Of a stretch of DNA of 64,000 nucleotides, positions 20,157 through 32,069 are shown piece after piece. The notes under the pieces were generated by a model. That model was given only the letters and a program-made list of their open reading frames with translations. It did no database searches and was not told the origin of the DNA. The stretch comes from Bemisia tabaci (taxonomy: Eukaryota > Arthropoda > Insecta > Hemiptera > Aleyrodidae): NCBI RefSeq assembly GCF_918797505.1, contig NC_092800.1, positions 1,860,001-1,924,000 on the forward strand, read 5' to 3'. Made by a program: the position numbers and the translations under genes. Position 1 is the stretch's first letter. Each line of letters starts with the position of its first letter.

Positions 20157-22804
20157 ATATCGTTGGTGAAACTGCAGAAATGCGTACTTCGGTTTCACTC
20201 AAAAAAAAAACTACGGCCCTGTGACCCGGTTGCTCTGGACACTGGTGATCCCGGCGTTAACGTGCTGTGCGCCAGCTAGTACTGGACCCAGCGGCCGATG
20301 TCCCGTGGAACCCGCGCGGCCTTCGTGGCCGTAAGACCGGTTAGGAGCCGAGCGTAAGTTACGGGTTTCAGGATCGGACCCAACCGCTTCCACGGCCGTT
20401 GGCAGTGAGGTGAGATTCAGTTTTCGGAAAATGGCGTCACCATCAGATTAAAATTGAGACGGCTACGTGTATATTCGCAGAAAATTATAATATTTTACGT
20501 TAATGTTATTCAGTGCGTGAATTTAAAGTTGCCGCCAGCTTTGAACATATTCGGGAGCCACCACTCAGCGTTGTTTATTGAGGTTAGAATCTAGTAAATT
20601 GCTTGTCATTGTTGGTCATTGCTCATTACGTGTGTTCGTTTTTCGTTTAATTTAGGAGGTTTTCGATATATTTTCTTGATTCTGTGCGGTGCACGATTGA
20701 TTCTAAAGTTCTGTGTGATGACGCTTGTCAAATAATTTCGGAAATGCGACGAGAGTTAAGTGAAAATTGTCAGTTTTACCTACGCACTGAGCTCATATCC
20801 TCTCCTCCTGTAAGTTCGTTTGCAATTCACTTATTTTCCCCCTACTAAGGGAAAGAACTTAAATCAAAGAAAAGCAATCAATTACCTGCCACGCATCTTC
20901 CCACAGAGTAAATTACCGCCACACTAAAATACTGATAATGTAGACACGAGAATGTCTATTTACCGATTGCAACTTCATTGTGCCACCTTTGCTTGCTCAT
21001 AAGATTGGATTGATTTTTTATTCCATTTCAATCTAATCTCTGGCTTATACTTAAATGTTTTCAATTGAGAGTAGGTAGTATTTCACTCTCCGACATCCAA
21101 CACCTCCCTTCTCGGTTGCCAAAATAGCTGTCCGCCAGCGGAAGCTATAGGTAAGCCAATCTTGCCTGCGTTGATTATCCGATAAGAGCCAGTGCAAACA
21201 TTGTTGCTGTGAATATCTCTCTGATTCCATATCCCAATTCTAGGGAGCTCAGTGTACTGTAATATGGGAGCTCAGTGTACCGTAATAGTGGTAAAATTTT
21301 GTGTGAATCGCGCTTCAGTTTGCTGAAGGGAAGATCTACAATTTTAACAAGTGTGACAATTTTCGGTGGTATATTTCTTCGCTAATATTTTGTGGAAATT
21401 GTATCCAGTAGTTATTGCGGAGAGTTATATCTTGAAGTTTTGTCAACTTTTACTACTGAATTTACACTTTGAAATATTCTCAACCTCATTTTCAAGATTC
21501 TGAAGCTCTTCTTATCGTAAGGAGTAAAAATCTGTAAGTACCCAGACCTACGCCTGTGGTTTTCCTTTGTTAATCATTTAGGTGATTTCCTACTTTGCAT
21601 TCGTATTTTTTATTGAGGGATGAACCAGGTTTTGTTTTTGACAAATGCTGAATTCTCATTGAGTGAAAGTAATTACATTTATTGAGAACGGGCTGCCAAG
21701 TGATAAAAATGATTTTTCAATTTACATTTTTCGCTGCAATGAGTTTTAGCAATTTATCATACCTTGGGCAGTCTGTTCTACATTTAAAATAGGTAGCAAG
21801 AATTTTTGATCTATCTATATTTGTTCCTTCCAGTGCTTCCCCAGTGTTTATTTATTTCTAGGAAAGCTTGCAACATTAAAGTTAGGTTTTTGAAAATTTC
21901 TCTTGATATCTCTACACGATGAATAAGCTAACATTCATATGCTGATTTTCTTTCTCAATAAGCATCATCTCTTCTCTAAGATTCATCTCTTTTCAAATCT
22001 TTCATCATCTCTTTTCTTCTTCTCAAATTGACTTGCTGAACTATCAGCCAAGGAGTTCAAATCTCTCTTGATATCTGAAACATGATCAACAAGCTAACGT
22101 TCATGTGCTCTTTTTCTTTCTTAGACAGTGAATTATCCATAACTTTCCTGAAACTAAATTGTTATGAACTATCAACAAAGAAATATATACCTATTTTAAA
22201 AAGAAGGAAAGAAAAAAAAATCTTGTTCAGAAATTGACACAAGATAATTCACTCAATGTTTAAAACTTTGCTGGAAAGTTTTTCTTTTCTATGTACTTTA
22301 ATGGTGAATTTTCAGCTGTAGTTCCGAAAAAATCCACCACGTCGCGGACAGCGTCGGCGCGCAGAGCTCCGGCCGTCCAGCCCGTAAGTAGCGCGGAGAG
22401 CGCAAGCTGCCTATGCCGCTCGAGGCCGCGACTTACGGTTTTCATGTCCGTAGCAATCCGCGTCGTCCCCGCACGTAGCACTCCGGCCGTTAGGCGCGTA
22501 GGCGAACGGTAGTGCCATATAGCACATCCAGTCCGTGCTCCAGGTCCGCTGCTTCTGGCCTCCACGGCCGGAGCTTTTTTTGAGTGCAACGCTGCAGACT
22601 CTCTGTCCTGCTTAATTTTCTACATGTAGAACTACTGAATGTCATTTCTTGAAAATTTTAGTGATTTGTCTTCTCCATGTTAAAAATATTCCGTGAAAAT
22701 TTCAAGCTGTGATGATAGTCCGGTCTATTTTTAAAAATAAAATAGGAGCAGATATTTTGAAACACCGCAACCGAATTACGCATTTTTGGAGTTTCACTGT
22801 TGTT
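20157..22804. mobile_element. Family B MITE interrupted by a 2.4-kb transposon
   Basis: The left fragment (ATATCGTTGGTGAAACTGCA, 20157-20195) and right fragment (CAACGCTGCAGACTCTCTGT to GGAGTTTCACTGTTGTTA, 22587-22804) together give one family B copy. The break falls within the GGTTTGCGACGTCGCAGAC segment of the intact copies. Confidence 0.85.
20196..22586. mobile_element. CACTC-ended non-autonomous DNA transposon
   Basis: Starts CACTCAAAAAAAAAACTACG and ends with the inverse GAGCTTTTTTTGAGTG; CGGCC follows the A run on both sides. About 190 bp at the left and 270 bp at the right are GC-rich and carry repeated CGGCCGT, CCGTAAG and CTTACGG words, like subterminal transposase-binding repeats. 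The AT-rich middle has no transposase open frame. CACT ends suggest a CACTA/CMC-like or hAT-like origin; no target duplication is visible, so the superfamily is open. Boundaries are supported by the interrupted family B copy. Confidence 0.8.
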
Positions 22805-24361
22805 ACTTAGTCATCAGTCCTTTAAGGATAACGGCTAAATCAAATCAGGGAGAACCCACCTGCATGAAAATAATTTTCCTGCAGTTAAGAGATAACCGAC
22901 TGAGTTGATCTATGCTAATGCAGATTGAGTTTTCCCTAATGAGTGCCAACTGTGGTGTAACAGTAATACTAGTATTCATTCTACAATAGTTTTCAAAGTC
23001 TGGAAAAATCCGGAAAACTGAAGAGTCAGGGGAAAAAATCAGTCCAGGCGGCTAGTAACAAAGTTTCCCAAAAGTTGGATGGACATTGGTGAAAAATAAT
23101 GCGTCACCCTTTTGCAGCTTCAGTTTGTACCTCAGCTAGATTCGAGAAGCTGAAAATTATTTATCATCGTATACCGTCTTAGGAGACAAGAACTTTGTAA
23201 GGGAAAACTTGGATTAGTCAGAACATTCACATTTGAATTTTTTCGTGACAACACTGCTGTAGAGAATATTTTTTCAATCAAATTTGATTGATTTGTCCCG
23301 AGCAGACACCGAATTAGAGAGAATAAAGAACCTCAGGGGAATCTCATATTTCGGAGCAAGTCAGAACGGATTCGATAATTAAAACTAACAATAAACGCGA
23401 AATAATAAAACTAGGCCAATGAATAACTCGCGCTTGTATCTCGCGCAAATTACAACTCTTTCAACAGCCTTGGATAGTCTCATGCGTTGCAAATTGCGAA
23501 CAGCGTGCCATTCGCCCCTCATACTCGTAGCTTTTTTGAATGCAGCTCTCTCTAAAAGCTTCATGCATTTCCCAATGTTTTGAGTGCATGGCTCTACTTG
23601 CGGAATCACTCGTGTTGCCAATTGTCTTCGTAAACACTTCAATTAAGAAAATAAAGAGAGAAAAACAAAACCGCAAATACTTTAGCGTTCCTGATAAGAA
23701 GTTACTCCAAGCAGTTATGTGGTTTTGTTTTTCAAGAAACGACGAAAGAACAGAAAATTTTGCTGAAAAGGAATTGCGACAAGACAGAATATAAAGTACG
23801 GAATTTGAAAACCAAGGTAATCAAAATCGGCCAATTTTTGAAAATTTTGGAAAAAGAGTCGGATACGCTTTTTGATCAGATGGATAAAATTGGAAAATCA
23901 CTTCACCAAATTTTCTGGAAACAGACTTTCTGTGCAACCAACATACAAATTTTAATTTTAGGAACCGGCAAAAAGGGTGCCTTTTTACAGAAGCCAGCAT
24001 TTTGCGCTCTTGTGAGATATTGGTGACGCTCGAATGATTGGTTGGAAATGATGTAAATTTTTTCGCTTTTCCTGCACTCTTACGAAGTATTTTTTGCAAA
24101 TAAAACGAATTTTGCCAATTTAGCGGATTTGTAAAATGCATTTAATTTGGTCTGTATAGAATTTTGATTCTAGACAGTTTGACACCAAGATACATCCATA
24201 ACGTAAAGGAATACATGTTATTTTTACGTGTTGATTATTTTTTTACTTCTTACAATCTGGGCGATGGGTTCACGAAAAATGTTAGGGTGATGACAAACTT
24301 CATCAGATTGCACGGTCTAGTTACCCTACTTGTTTTTCCGGTCTTAATGTGATTTGATGAA
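22805..24361. other. Intronic sequence, no gene seen
   Basis: 1.6 kb without a recognised exon or element. Open frames of 84-106 codons near 23.4-24.1 kb overlap on both strands and look like chance. Confidence 0.45.
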
Positions 24362-24607
24362 TTATCTTTCTTTAGTCGATGATCATTCGGTGATAACTTA
24401 AATAATCTTCAGGTTAAAAATGATCAAGCTCGCGACTGGAACTTGTCAAAAACGAGAAAAAGGAATACAGGATCTTTTTTCTTAATTTTAATTTTTCCTT
24501 AAGTCCTCTTCCGTTTTTGACAAGTGTAACTTGCAATCGTGATCAGTTTTGTCCTGGAGATGAGCTAAGTTAGCTCGAAATGATCATCGTCTGATGAAAG
24601 AAATCAT
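24362..24607. mobile_element. Palindromic MITE of about 245 bp
   Basis: The outer arms CTTTCTTTAGTCGATGATCA and GATGAAAGAAATC (inverse), and the inner arms AACTTGTCAAAAACG and CGTTTTTGACAAGT, are nested inverted repeats. The centre is AT-rich. No family member elsewhere in the window. Confidence 0.65.
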
Positions 24608-25427
24608 CGGATCATATCAGGACCGGTAAAATAAGTAAGGTAACCAACTGCAAAAAGAAAAAGTTATGATGTTGAATAAACTTGCGATAACCTCCTAGCG
24701 TTTGTCTCAACTACCCCCGCTGGTTATTTTTACAGGGTGTTAAGTTAACTGCAAAAGCAATTGAAACAAACATGTTGAGGTTGTCGCACATGTTCTTAAT
24801 AACCAGGATGTGAATCCTAGATCCTATTCCTCCCCCTCCCCGAGACGGTGTGTATAATTGAAGTTTTTTCTCCACCCATGAAGGTTATGGCAACGTCCCT
24901 GAAATTGCGAATGACGCTCTCGCAACGGTCTGCTCCTGCTTGTGGCACGGTGTTTCAGGGCGCGTCTGCTTTCTCGATGCAGGGTGCGACACAAAACGTC
25001 GCCCTTTTGACGTAAGCGCGTAAGTGCAATGCGCAATAAATCCCGTCGTGCGTATAACTCAATGCTCCCTCAAGGTCATCTCGAATTGCAGTTATGCCTT
25101 TTTGTAACCCGAGCGACGGAAAGACCCTGCCTGGGTTGTTCGTCAGTCGGCGCGGCTTGGCGGCCCTCAACAAAAGCTCATGCACACGCAATCCGTCGCC
25201 CTTCTGACGTAATGTCGTATCTTAATTTCTATGTGAGCCGCAAAAAGCATGGAGTTATACGGATAATAGGGTTCACCTAAGAATAGAGGTACGTCCATAC
25301 GTCAGAGGAGTAATGAATTCAGTCCGAAACTAATCAAACAAGTCATTGCGAACCAGAAAGGTGGCTCATGCTGCTGCCACACTTTTCATGTGTGCATTTT
25401 GCTCTTTCTTTTCAATTTTCCTCTGAT
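24608..25427. other. Intronic sequence, no gene seen
   Basis: No recognised element or exon; modestly GC-richer around 24840-25200. Confidence 0.45.
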
Positions 25428-25677
25428 CTGCCGTGCTAAGGAAGAACGCCGTATGAACCTTCAGGTGTTGCCAAATTCTCTTTGACAATAAACGAATTTC
25501 CTGGTGAACTAATGAATATTTTCCTTCTAATTTTTCCGATAATTTTTTTCACATTTTTACCTAAAGTTCCTGAAAATGTTATGGAAAGATGCTCATAATT
25601 GTTTTCAAAAATCAATATTTTATCGAAGAAAAAGCAACCCTCGAATGTTCATACGGCGTTCTTCCTTAGTATGGCAG
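25428..25677. mobile_element. Family A palindromic MITE
   Basis: CTGCCGTGCTAAGGAAGAAC and CGCCGTATGAACC at the left; GTTCATACGGCGTTCTTCCT and TAGTATGGCAG at the right. Flanks TGAT and TAAT fit a 4-bp duplication with one change. Confidence 0.95.
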
Positions 25678-26272
25678 TAATAACGGCCGGTTAGGTCGGC
25701 TAACGGAGGGGTAAAGTATTGGGTTCTTATGATCAGAGACAAAACAGGATCCTCCATTGCTATCTTGGTAATTGTTGTGGAGCTTTTACTATCGGAATTC
25801 CAATATTGATGTTGAACTACCTATTAGATGGATGATTAACACAGTGCTACGTATGTTGTTTTGCGAACAAACCGAAGTTTGATGAACTTGTTTGGCTCTT
25901 TACGGCGTAACGTAGATACGGCCTCGATAGTCGATCATATTCCAGGTTCAATGTTCATCCAAGGATTGGGAGTCATCAGTCTTAAAATCGCTCCTTTAGT
26001 TCATTCTCAAAATGGAACCTTGTCAGAAATATCCCGGAAGAAATGATGAATGGTGGTAGTGGCACTTTGTGAAGAATATTGCATCGTAACCAACGGTCTC
26101 CTATGGTTGATCGGAGTCAGTCGTCTATCGAGGCCTATAAGCAGAAAATTCACATATATGCACGAAAAACCGTTAATATATTAATCAGGAGTTACTTTAA
26201 ATACGATTTGTTGCAAAAATCGTGTTCCACGTGAAAGTTTGAAGAGGGAACTTATGTTATGATGCTCAGGTG
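25678..26272. other. Intronic sequence, no gene seen
   Basis: No recognised element or exon. Confidence 0.45.
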
Positions 26273-26823
26273 TGTCAGTTGCGTTGGTCACAGAATTGTG
26301 TTTTAATGCTTGATTCTAGTGGATTAGCTAAAAATATTAAGACATGTCCAAACCGCAACTTTCTACGTTCAATGTTAACCGAGATATCGCCCTATGAAAA
26401 GTCGGGTTTTTGTGACCATCCATCGCGGTAGTGACACCCTTGGTTTTTTCCACCTTGGTTTTATTAGTCAGGGAGACGTACATTAGCACTGGTTGCTCTA
26501 CGTGAAACGCAGATGAAAAGAAAGGTGGAAGAAACCAAGGGTGTCACTATCGCGGTGGATGACGTCATAAACCCTACTTTTCTAAGGGTGGTATTTCGGT
26601 TAATATTGAACGTAGACAGTTTGGGTACAGACAAATCTCAATATTTTTCGCTAATCTACAAGAATCAAGCATCAAAACACGATTTTGTGACCAGCACAAC
26701 TAGATTGAACATAGGTTGATCCTGAACGTAGAGGATCGCGGTTTGGACGGATCTCATTATTTTTAGCTCATCTACACGAATCAAGTATCAAAATACGATT
26801 CTGTGACCAGTGCAACTGATCCA
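26273..26823. mobile_element. Hairpin element with duplicated end
   Basis: The left arm (26273-26470) and right arm (26515-26712) are inverted: TGTGTTTTAATGCTTGATTC / GAATCAAGCATCAAAACACG, CTACGTTCAATGTTAACCG / CGGTTAATATTGAACGTAG and AGTGACACCCTTGGTTT / AAACCAAGGGTGTCACT. After the right arm, 26713-26823 repeats the end of that arm in direct orientation (ATCAAGTATCAAAATACGAT, GTGACCAGTGCAACT). Confidence 0.85.
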
Positions 26824-27025
26824 TTGTAGAGCCCCTTTATACTGAGAGTTAAGACAACCCATTCTCATGGAGTCACGAACAGGAATAAAGATTACACAAA
26901 TGGAAGGTTTGTCGTAATCTTTGATCGGCCCATTCTCAAAATCCTCTCCCCGTTCCTTCTCTCATTCCGTTTGTTCCTTGCCGAACCCGAAATTTCCCGG
27001 TTCTCTCCAGATTATGATCTTCGCA

Positions 27026-27577
27026 ATGGACCACTAGACAAGGTACGAATTTCAGCATTCTGATACATGTTTCTTAACTAAAATTTTGCGTAGAATACGA
27101 CGCACACAACGAAAGTTACCGAAATCAACTCCTTCCAAAGATATTTAATGATTCTTGATGCGTGAATTCAAACCACCCGCTCATGAAAACCTGATGCTCT
27201 GCGTGATTCACATCGTGCGCTAAACGTTATCATGACAGTCTCTGCGATATTAAAATCTGGCAACCTCAATCTTGACGCTTTGGCTCAGCAGTAGCAAATT
27301 TCTTATAGTTTGAATAACACATGGTGGGAAATGAACATTACTCAATTGAGAAGCTTGTTGGAACCGTTGTAGTGCGCGATTTGACTCACGTAGAGCTTTG
27401 AATTTCTTGTCAGCGGGCAGTTTAAATTTTTCGTGACCAATGTGAAATAAAAACCTTAATATCTTCGTTTGGAGTTTGCCTCATTAGTTTTCGTTGCGCG
27501 AATCTTGCTCTCAGCAAAATTCTGGTTAAGAAACATGTATCAGAATGCTTAAATTCGTACCTTGTCTAGTGGTCCAT
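27026..27577. mobile_element. ATGGACCACTAG-family 552-bp palindromic element
   Basis: ATGGACCACTAGACAAGGTA at the left end is mirrored exactly by TACCTTGTCTAGTGGTCCAT at the right. The arms stay similar for over 200 bp (GCATTCTGATACATGTTTCTT and inverse, CAACGAAA, CTCATGAAAA). A second copy lies at 51793-52344 and end fragments at 27692-27711 and 59178-59236. No protein. Confidence 0.9.
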
Positions 27578-28066
27578 CGGTGAAATCTTCATTCCCGTTT
27601 GTGACACCGTGGAGGCCTAAAATACGGGAACCAATCAGAAATGGATTCACATTGTCTTACCTCTCAGTATGCAGGGACCCAAACCCATTGATACCTTGTC
27701 GAGTGGTCCATTTTAAGCGGAAGAATGACAACGATGTCGTATGAATCGGGACGAAGGAGCTGGTGGCGGTGGCCGGGTGGCACCCTGCTACGCTTTTAGC
27801 CCGTCGGCCCCGTCGGCGAGTAAAAGATTGAATTGGCAAAGTGCTATTGACCCCTCGGGACCCTTCATTCCGCGAGTATTTGATTGGATTCGCCGTTCGC
27901 ATCGTCCAAATATGTTCTCAAGTTTCAGCCTCTCTCATACTGCTCCTCCTCAAGATGAGGTCCGATCCTCTTCGCGCCCAAGCTTCGCATTTTTCCTCGC
28001 TCTAAAAATAAAACCCAATAATTAAAACTCGACAGTGATGCCTCGTAGACACCCTTTGAAGTAGGT
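27578..28066. other. Intronic sequence with a family end fragment
   Basis: TACCTTGTCGAGTGGTCCAT at 27692-27711 is a detached end of the ATGGACCACTAG family. Otherwise a moderately GC-rich stretch with nothing recognised. Confidence 0.5.
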
Positions 28067-29834
28067 AATGGAGAATTTGCGCACAAAAATTGTATTGCTT
28101 CGTCTGCGAATGCCTAATGAGCTGAGTTCGCAGTATTTTTCATAATTTTTTTCTGACATGGGAACTTGTAAAAAAAATATTTAAATGCGAGATAATTTGC
28201 CGCCTTGTGACATTTTCTGGCGGCATTTTCCATTTAAACACATGTATTTTAGTAGATTCGGTTATCTATACTAATAAAGCAGACTTCACGTTGATTGACT
28301 CACTCACTGACTGACTGACTGACTGACTCACTCACGTATCAGCGGATCTCGTGAACGGGAGGCCGTGTGACCCTGAGATTCCGCACTGGGATCCCTCTCT
28401 ACCCCGAGGCGCCGGATAAGGGAGGATTTCGCGATCCGCCCGCCGGTTCGCGGGATATCGCGGTCCGCGTGTGTCGATTTTCCCGTAAGGACAACGGGTG
28501 CGAGAGAGAGTGCGAGTGAGATGGAGCAAGTTCCGCGGCTCGCGCTGAAAGACAGCTGATAAATTTTACGTGTGTTCTACTGGTACGCGCAACGGGTGCG
28601 AGGAAGATGGAAGGAGTTAAGCGTCCAACGAGTGCGAGGAAGATGGTACGAGTTCGGCGTCGCGCTGTTGGAAACGCCGCGCCATGATTGTTGCGAGCTC
28701 CGACTCATGCATCCGTTGCCGGGCTACTCTCCTGGGATGTGAAAATCTAGAAAATCTGTCTATCTGATGTAGTCTCTTCATTCAATGGCATTGGTTCGCG
28801 ATTGGTTCACGCATTGGTTCGAGTTTTCTTCCGTTTTTTTGCGAGATTAGTGAAAAATGTGCTCCGCGGAACCTTTCGTTTCGTTTTTTTTTTTTTTTTT
28901 TTTTTTTTTTTTCGAAAAAATTTACCTGCTCAAGTTCGAAAGTAAAAAAATTGTTGTGATTTAGTCTTCACGTCGCCTGGGGTTACTTTTTGTTACTTTT
29001 ATCTTCTGTTTTGAAATGATTAAGGCAAATTCTCGGGAAATTTTGAGAGAAGCTGTTGCTTGGCTTCAAAAATAAAATAAATAAATCAAAATGGAACATA
29101 AAGACGGTGTGCAACGCTTCAATCGGAGGAGAAGCGGGGGTTTCGCGCGCATTTCATCAATATTTGACTCCGATCGTGGAAGGCGCTCTTGATACAACTA
29201 TTTCACTACGGAAGATGTCCACATTGCCGCTTGCTAGATTGAAGGCGTTCTATACTGTGATGACGGCTCGGTCACACTGCGCAGTGCGCCTGCAGACGCG
29301 GTGCTGACAGCGGAGCAAAACTAGAACATCGCTTCGACATTCTTCACCTGCTTTCTGTTTCTATCATAGTTTAACCGAAACACATGAGTCTTACTTGCAA
29401 AATTTTAAATCATCGCTAATGCTCTTTTTTTTTTTTTTTTTTTTTTTTAAATTTCAAAACATTACATCTTATATAAGGAAACCGATGGCTACACCCCATG
29501 GTTCTCGTGAAATTAAGATTGGATTTTTCCAATTCGTCACTTTTAACAAGCAGAATTGAAGTGAGCAACAATTTGAACTCCGGAGTGGGTATGTGGTATC
29601 ATACAAAATTGAAGGAAATTCATACGTTTTCGCCCATCTCAAGTGACAGATGTTTATGAGTTTTATGCGCACATTTACGTAGTCTTAGTTGAGTAAGAAA
29701 TTCGCGTGTATGCCACGATATTGATGTGAATAACGCGCAATTGTAATGATCTTAAAAATTCGCTAGGAACACGACGTATTTGCCGTGATACCGTGGTGAT
29801 TATCGTGTAATTTCTAATTTGTTTTACAAAAGGG

Positions 29835-29866
29835 GATTTTTCCTGGGATTTTTCCCAGGAAAAATC
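29835..29866. repeat. Short perfect hairpin
   Basis: GATTTTTCCTGGGA, loop TTTT-like, then TCCCAGGAAAAATC. Lies inside the Helitron; function unknown. Confidence 0.8.
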
Positions 29867-30795
29867 AAGTTTTCTCCGCGATGTTGACAAACCCGCCATT
29901 GCTGTGAATTAAACGAAACCGCTGGTTAAATCCCGTAATTTTCGCGGCTGAAACTCACCAGCTAACCTCAGTTAAACATTGAACTGACAAAAGTAACAAA
30001 TCTTTAGGGTCATTCCACGCCTAGGTAGTCCGGGGGGTATTTTTTTTCCCCCTCCAAATGACCCAACGATATTTATTTTTGGACTCCTTAATACTCCTAG
30101 TTTTTGGAAATATATGTGGTTTACCTCCGTTTTGTTTTTTTTCTCGCAATTTTTACGTGTTTTGTAACCCTGTTGCTTAGCTTTATCTTACTGTAAAAAG
30201 AGTGACAGTTTGGTAGCAATGTTTTCTGGTGTTCCTGCCAAAACCAAGTTTCAGGTTATGCTTGCAGTTGTCAAGAAACTGATTCAATGTGCTCTTGCAA
30301 AGTTTCAATTTTTAAAAGTAATTACTGTATATTATAAGTAACTTTTAAAACTTAGCTTTCTGACTGTCACACCCGTTACGCAAAACATGGGTTTTTTTAT
30401 GTAACTATTTTAATTCATGTCATTTTGAGATGCCAATTTTTTCCGTACGTTTTCAAGTCAAGTACAGCTTTGGAGTATTTTTTCCAAATTTTTATTTCAA
30501 CAATTGATGGGCAAAAATGCGTAACGGGTGTGACACGTTACGGGTGTGACCAATGAGAAGAGGCTTCAATTATGCAGATGTTGCCTTACTTCTCACCATT
30601 TTTTCTATGGTTATCACAAAAAATACACTCATATGCATAATTAGAGGTTATGTATACATCTAATAAGAGAGAGATATCCAATTTTTTTGCCATATTTCAG
30701 TATTTAAAGTGAATACACCTCATCTCAAAAGGACTTCAAATAGAGCTCGTTGAACTCTCTCCGATTTGATTGAAATATTTTCACTTTACTATAGG

Positions 30796-30930
30796 CCCAG
30801 ACCTACCGTGCCAGGACTTTTTTTTTTTTTGTTAATTTGGGCCATGCGAGGTCCAGGACCGCGGGGACGAAAGGGGAATCCTGGGTTACCCGAAGAAAAG
30901 CCCTGGGACGGTAGGTCTGCGCCACCCTGT
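30796..30930. repeat. Inverted repeat inside the TTTA transposon
   Basis: CCCAGACCTACCGTGCCAGG followed by a T12 run, then at the other side CCCTGGGACGGTAGGTCTGC. The arms are about 30 bp. The same GGTAGGTCTGGGCC word recurs at 31120, so this could be an inverted duplication rather than a separate insertion. Confidence 0.7.
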
Positions 30931-31328
30931 AGAAAAATGTAGTTTTGGCATGTTCTACATTAAAATGCGTCATATTGCAGATTGACTTACTGCTTAGGAT
31001 TGCCTACAATAAAAGTATGAGAAGAAAAGTAAGTTTTTTAACTTTTAAACTCTCTCAAAAATGATGGACCTCAAAGAGACAATTTGTCACACCCGTTACG
31101 TCACACCCGTGACGCAAACGGTAGGTCTGGGCCACCTTGTAGAAAAACGTAGTTTTGGCTTGTTCTACATTAAAATGCGTCAAACTGTTGATTGATTTAC
31201 TGTTTAGGATTGCCTGCAATAAGAGTATGAGAAGAAAAGTATGTTTTTTAACTTTTAAACTCTCTCAGAAATGATGGACCTCAGAGAGACAATCCGTCAC
31301 ACCCGTTACGTCACACCCGTTACGCAAA
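30911..31328. repeat. 210-bp tandem duplication
   Basis: GTAGGTCTG(C/G)GCCACC begins at 30911 and again at 31121. The units stay aligned through ATGGACCTCA(A/G)AGAGACAAT and end in TCACACCCGTTACGTCACAC. They differ by scattered substitutions only. Confidence 0.9.
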
Positions 31329-32069
31329 CTTTCCCATTTTTCAAGGAAAGAAAAACAGATAATCGAAAACGGATGATCGGCAGTTGAAGCAAAAACCCTT
31401 GGCTTCATCATATAATTTAATCAGATTTTTACACTCATAAAATTCGCTGAGTTTCCACTTTACACTCACTGAGGAAAAACTCACTTCCAAAATCGGTCAC
31501 ACGCCTTTTAATTTTTTCTGAGGAATGGAACAAAGTAAAAACAATTTCTGATAAACTGAAATGATCTATAAAAAAAGTTCTTTCTGCTGCTGCAGATCAT
31601 TTTTTAATTAAACCCCAAGAAAGAGTTCAAATTCTTGTTTAAAGTTAAATTGTTGTCACACCCGTTACAATGGAATGACCCTTTATGAAAATAACCAACT
31701 TTTGATTGGGTATTTTTGATTATTATAATTATCATGTGAGCTTATTGCAGAACAGACCAAAATAGCAGCATACAACTAATCTCAACTTTTTAATCAAACC
31801 AGTGCGTCTCGCCAATTTTGAAATAGTAGATAATAATTCAGAAACACAATTAGTAACTGATCACTAATCACAGTGATTGCTGATGGTGGGGTTTTCCTGT
31901 GCGTAGCACGGGTTTCCTGCTAGTTTTGTCATATTTTCTCAAATAATTGTCCATTTTAGAAACCAATGATATCATCGTGATCAGTTTTCTTAGTAGTATC
32001 ATTTTTAACATGAAATTCACAAAATTTCAGACACTTGCAAATTCTGTAACAGAGATTGTATAGTTTCAA

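Larger units (their letters stand above)
30007..31682. mobile_element. TTTA-duplicating DNA transposon nested in the Helitron
   Basis: Ends are GGGTCATTCCA and its inverse TGGAATGACCC, flanked by TTTA at 30003-30006 and 31683-31686. The motif TCACACCCGTTACG occurs repeatedly inside on both strands (30367, 30525, 30540, 31088, 31102, 31298, 31312, 31656), resembling subterminal protein-binding repeats. No transposase frame is visible. Superfamily not assigned. Confidence 0.8.
28265..31923 (+). mobile_element. Non-autonomous Helitron
   Basis: The 5' end is TCTATACTAATAAAGC, a classic animal Helitron start. It is followed by an ACTC/GACT simple repeat (28293-28335) and a GC-rich stretch. The 3' end has a 7-bp hairpin, CCTGTGC-GTA-GCACGGG, 8 bases before the terminal CTAG. 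It lies between host A (28264) and T (31924) with no target duplication, the Helitron rule. The interrupted family E copy fixes both ends to the base. No Rep or helicase frame is present, so movement would need proteins from elsewhere. It carries an internal transposon at 30007-31682. Confidence 0.88.
28067..32047. mobile_element. Family E element (inverted) split by a Helitron
   Basis: 28067-28264 (AATGGAGAATTTGCGCAC through ATTTTCTGGCGGCATTTTCC and CACATGTATTTTAG) matches the inverse of the right part of family E. The match resumes at 31924 (TTTTGTCATATTTTCTC, ACACTTGCAAATTCT) and matches the inverse of the left part up to 32047. The two pieces total about 322 bp, the normal length, with no bases lost or gained at the join. 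Confidence 0.85.

Noticed and set aside
20209..20400. tRNA or rRNA-like GC-rich block
   Set aside because: No cloverleaf or conserved rRNA stretch; the position and repeated CGGCCGT words fit a transposon subterminal region.
28293..28335. Independent microsatellite
   Set aside because: The ACTC/GACT repeat is in the normal 5' position of this type of Helitron, so it is treated as part of that element.
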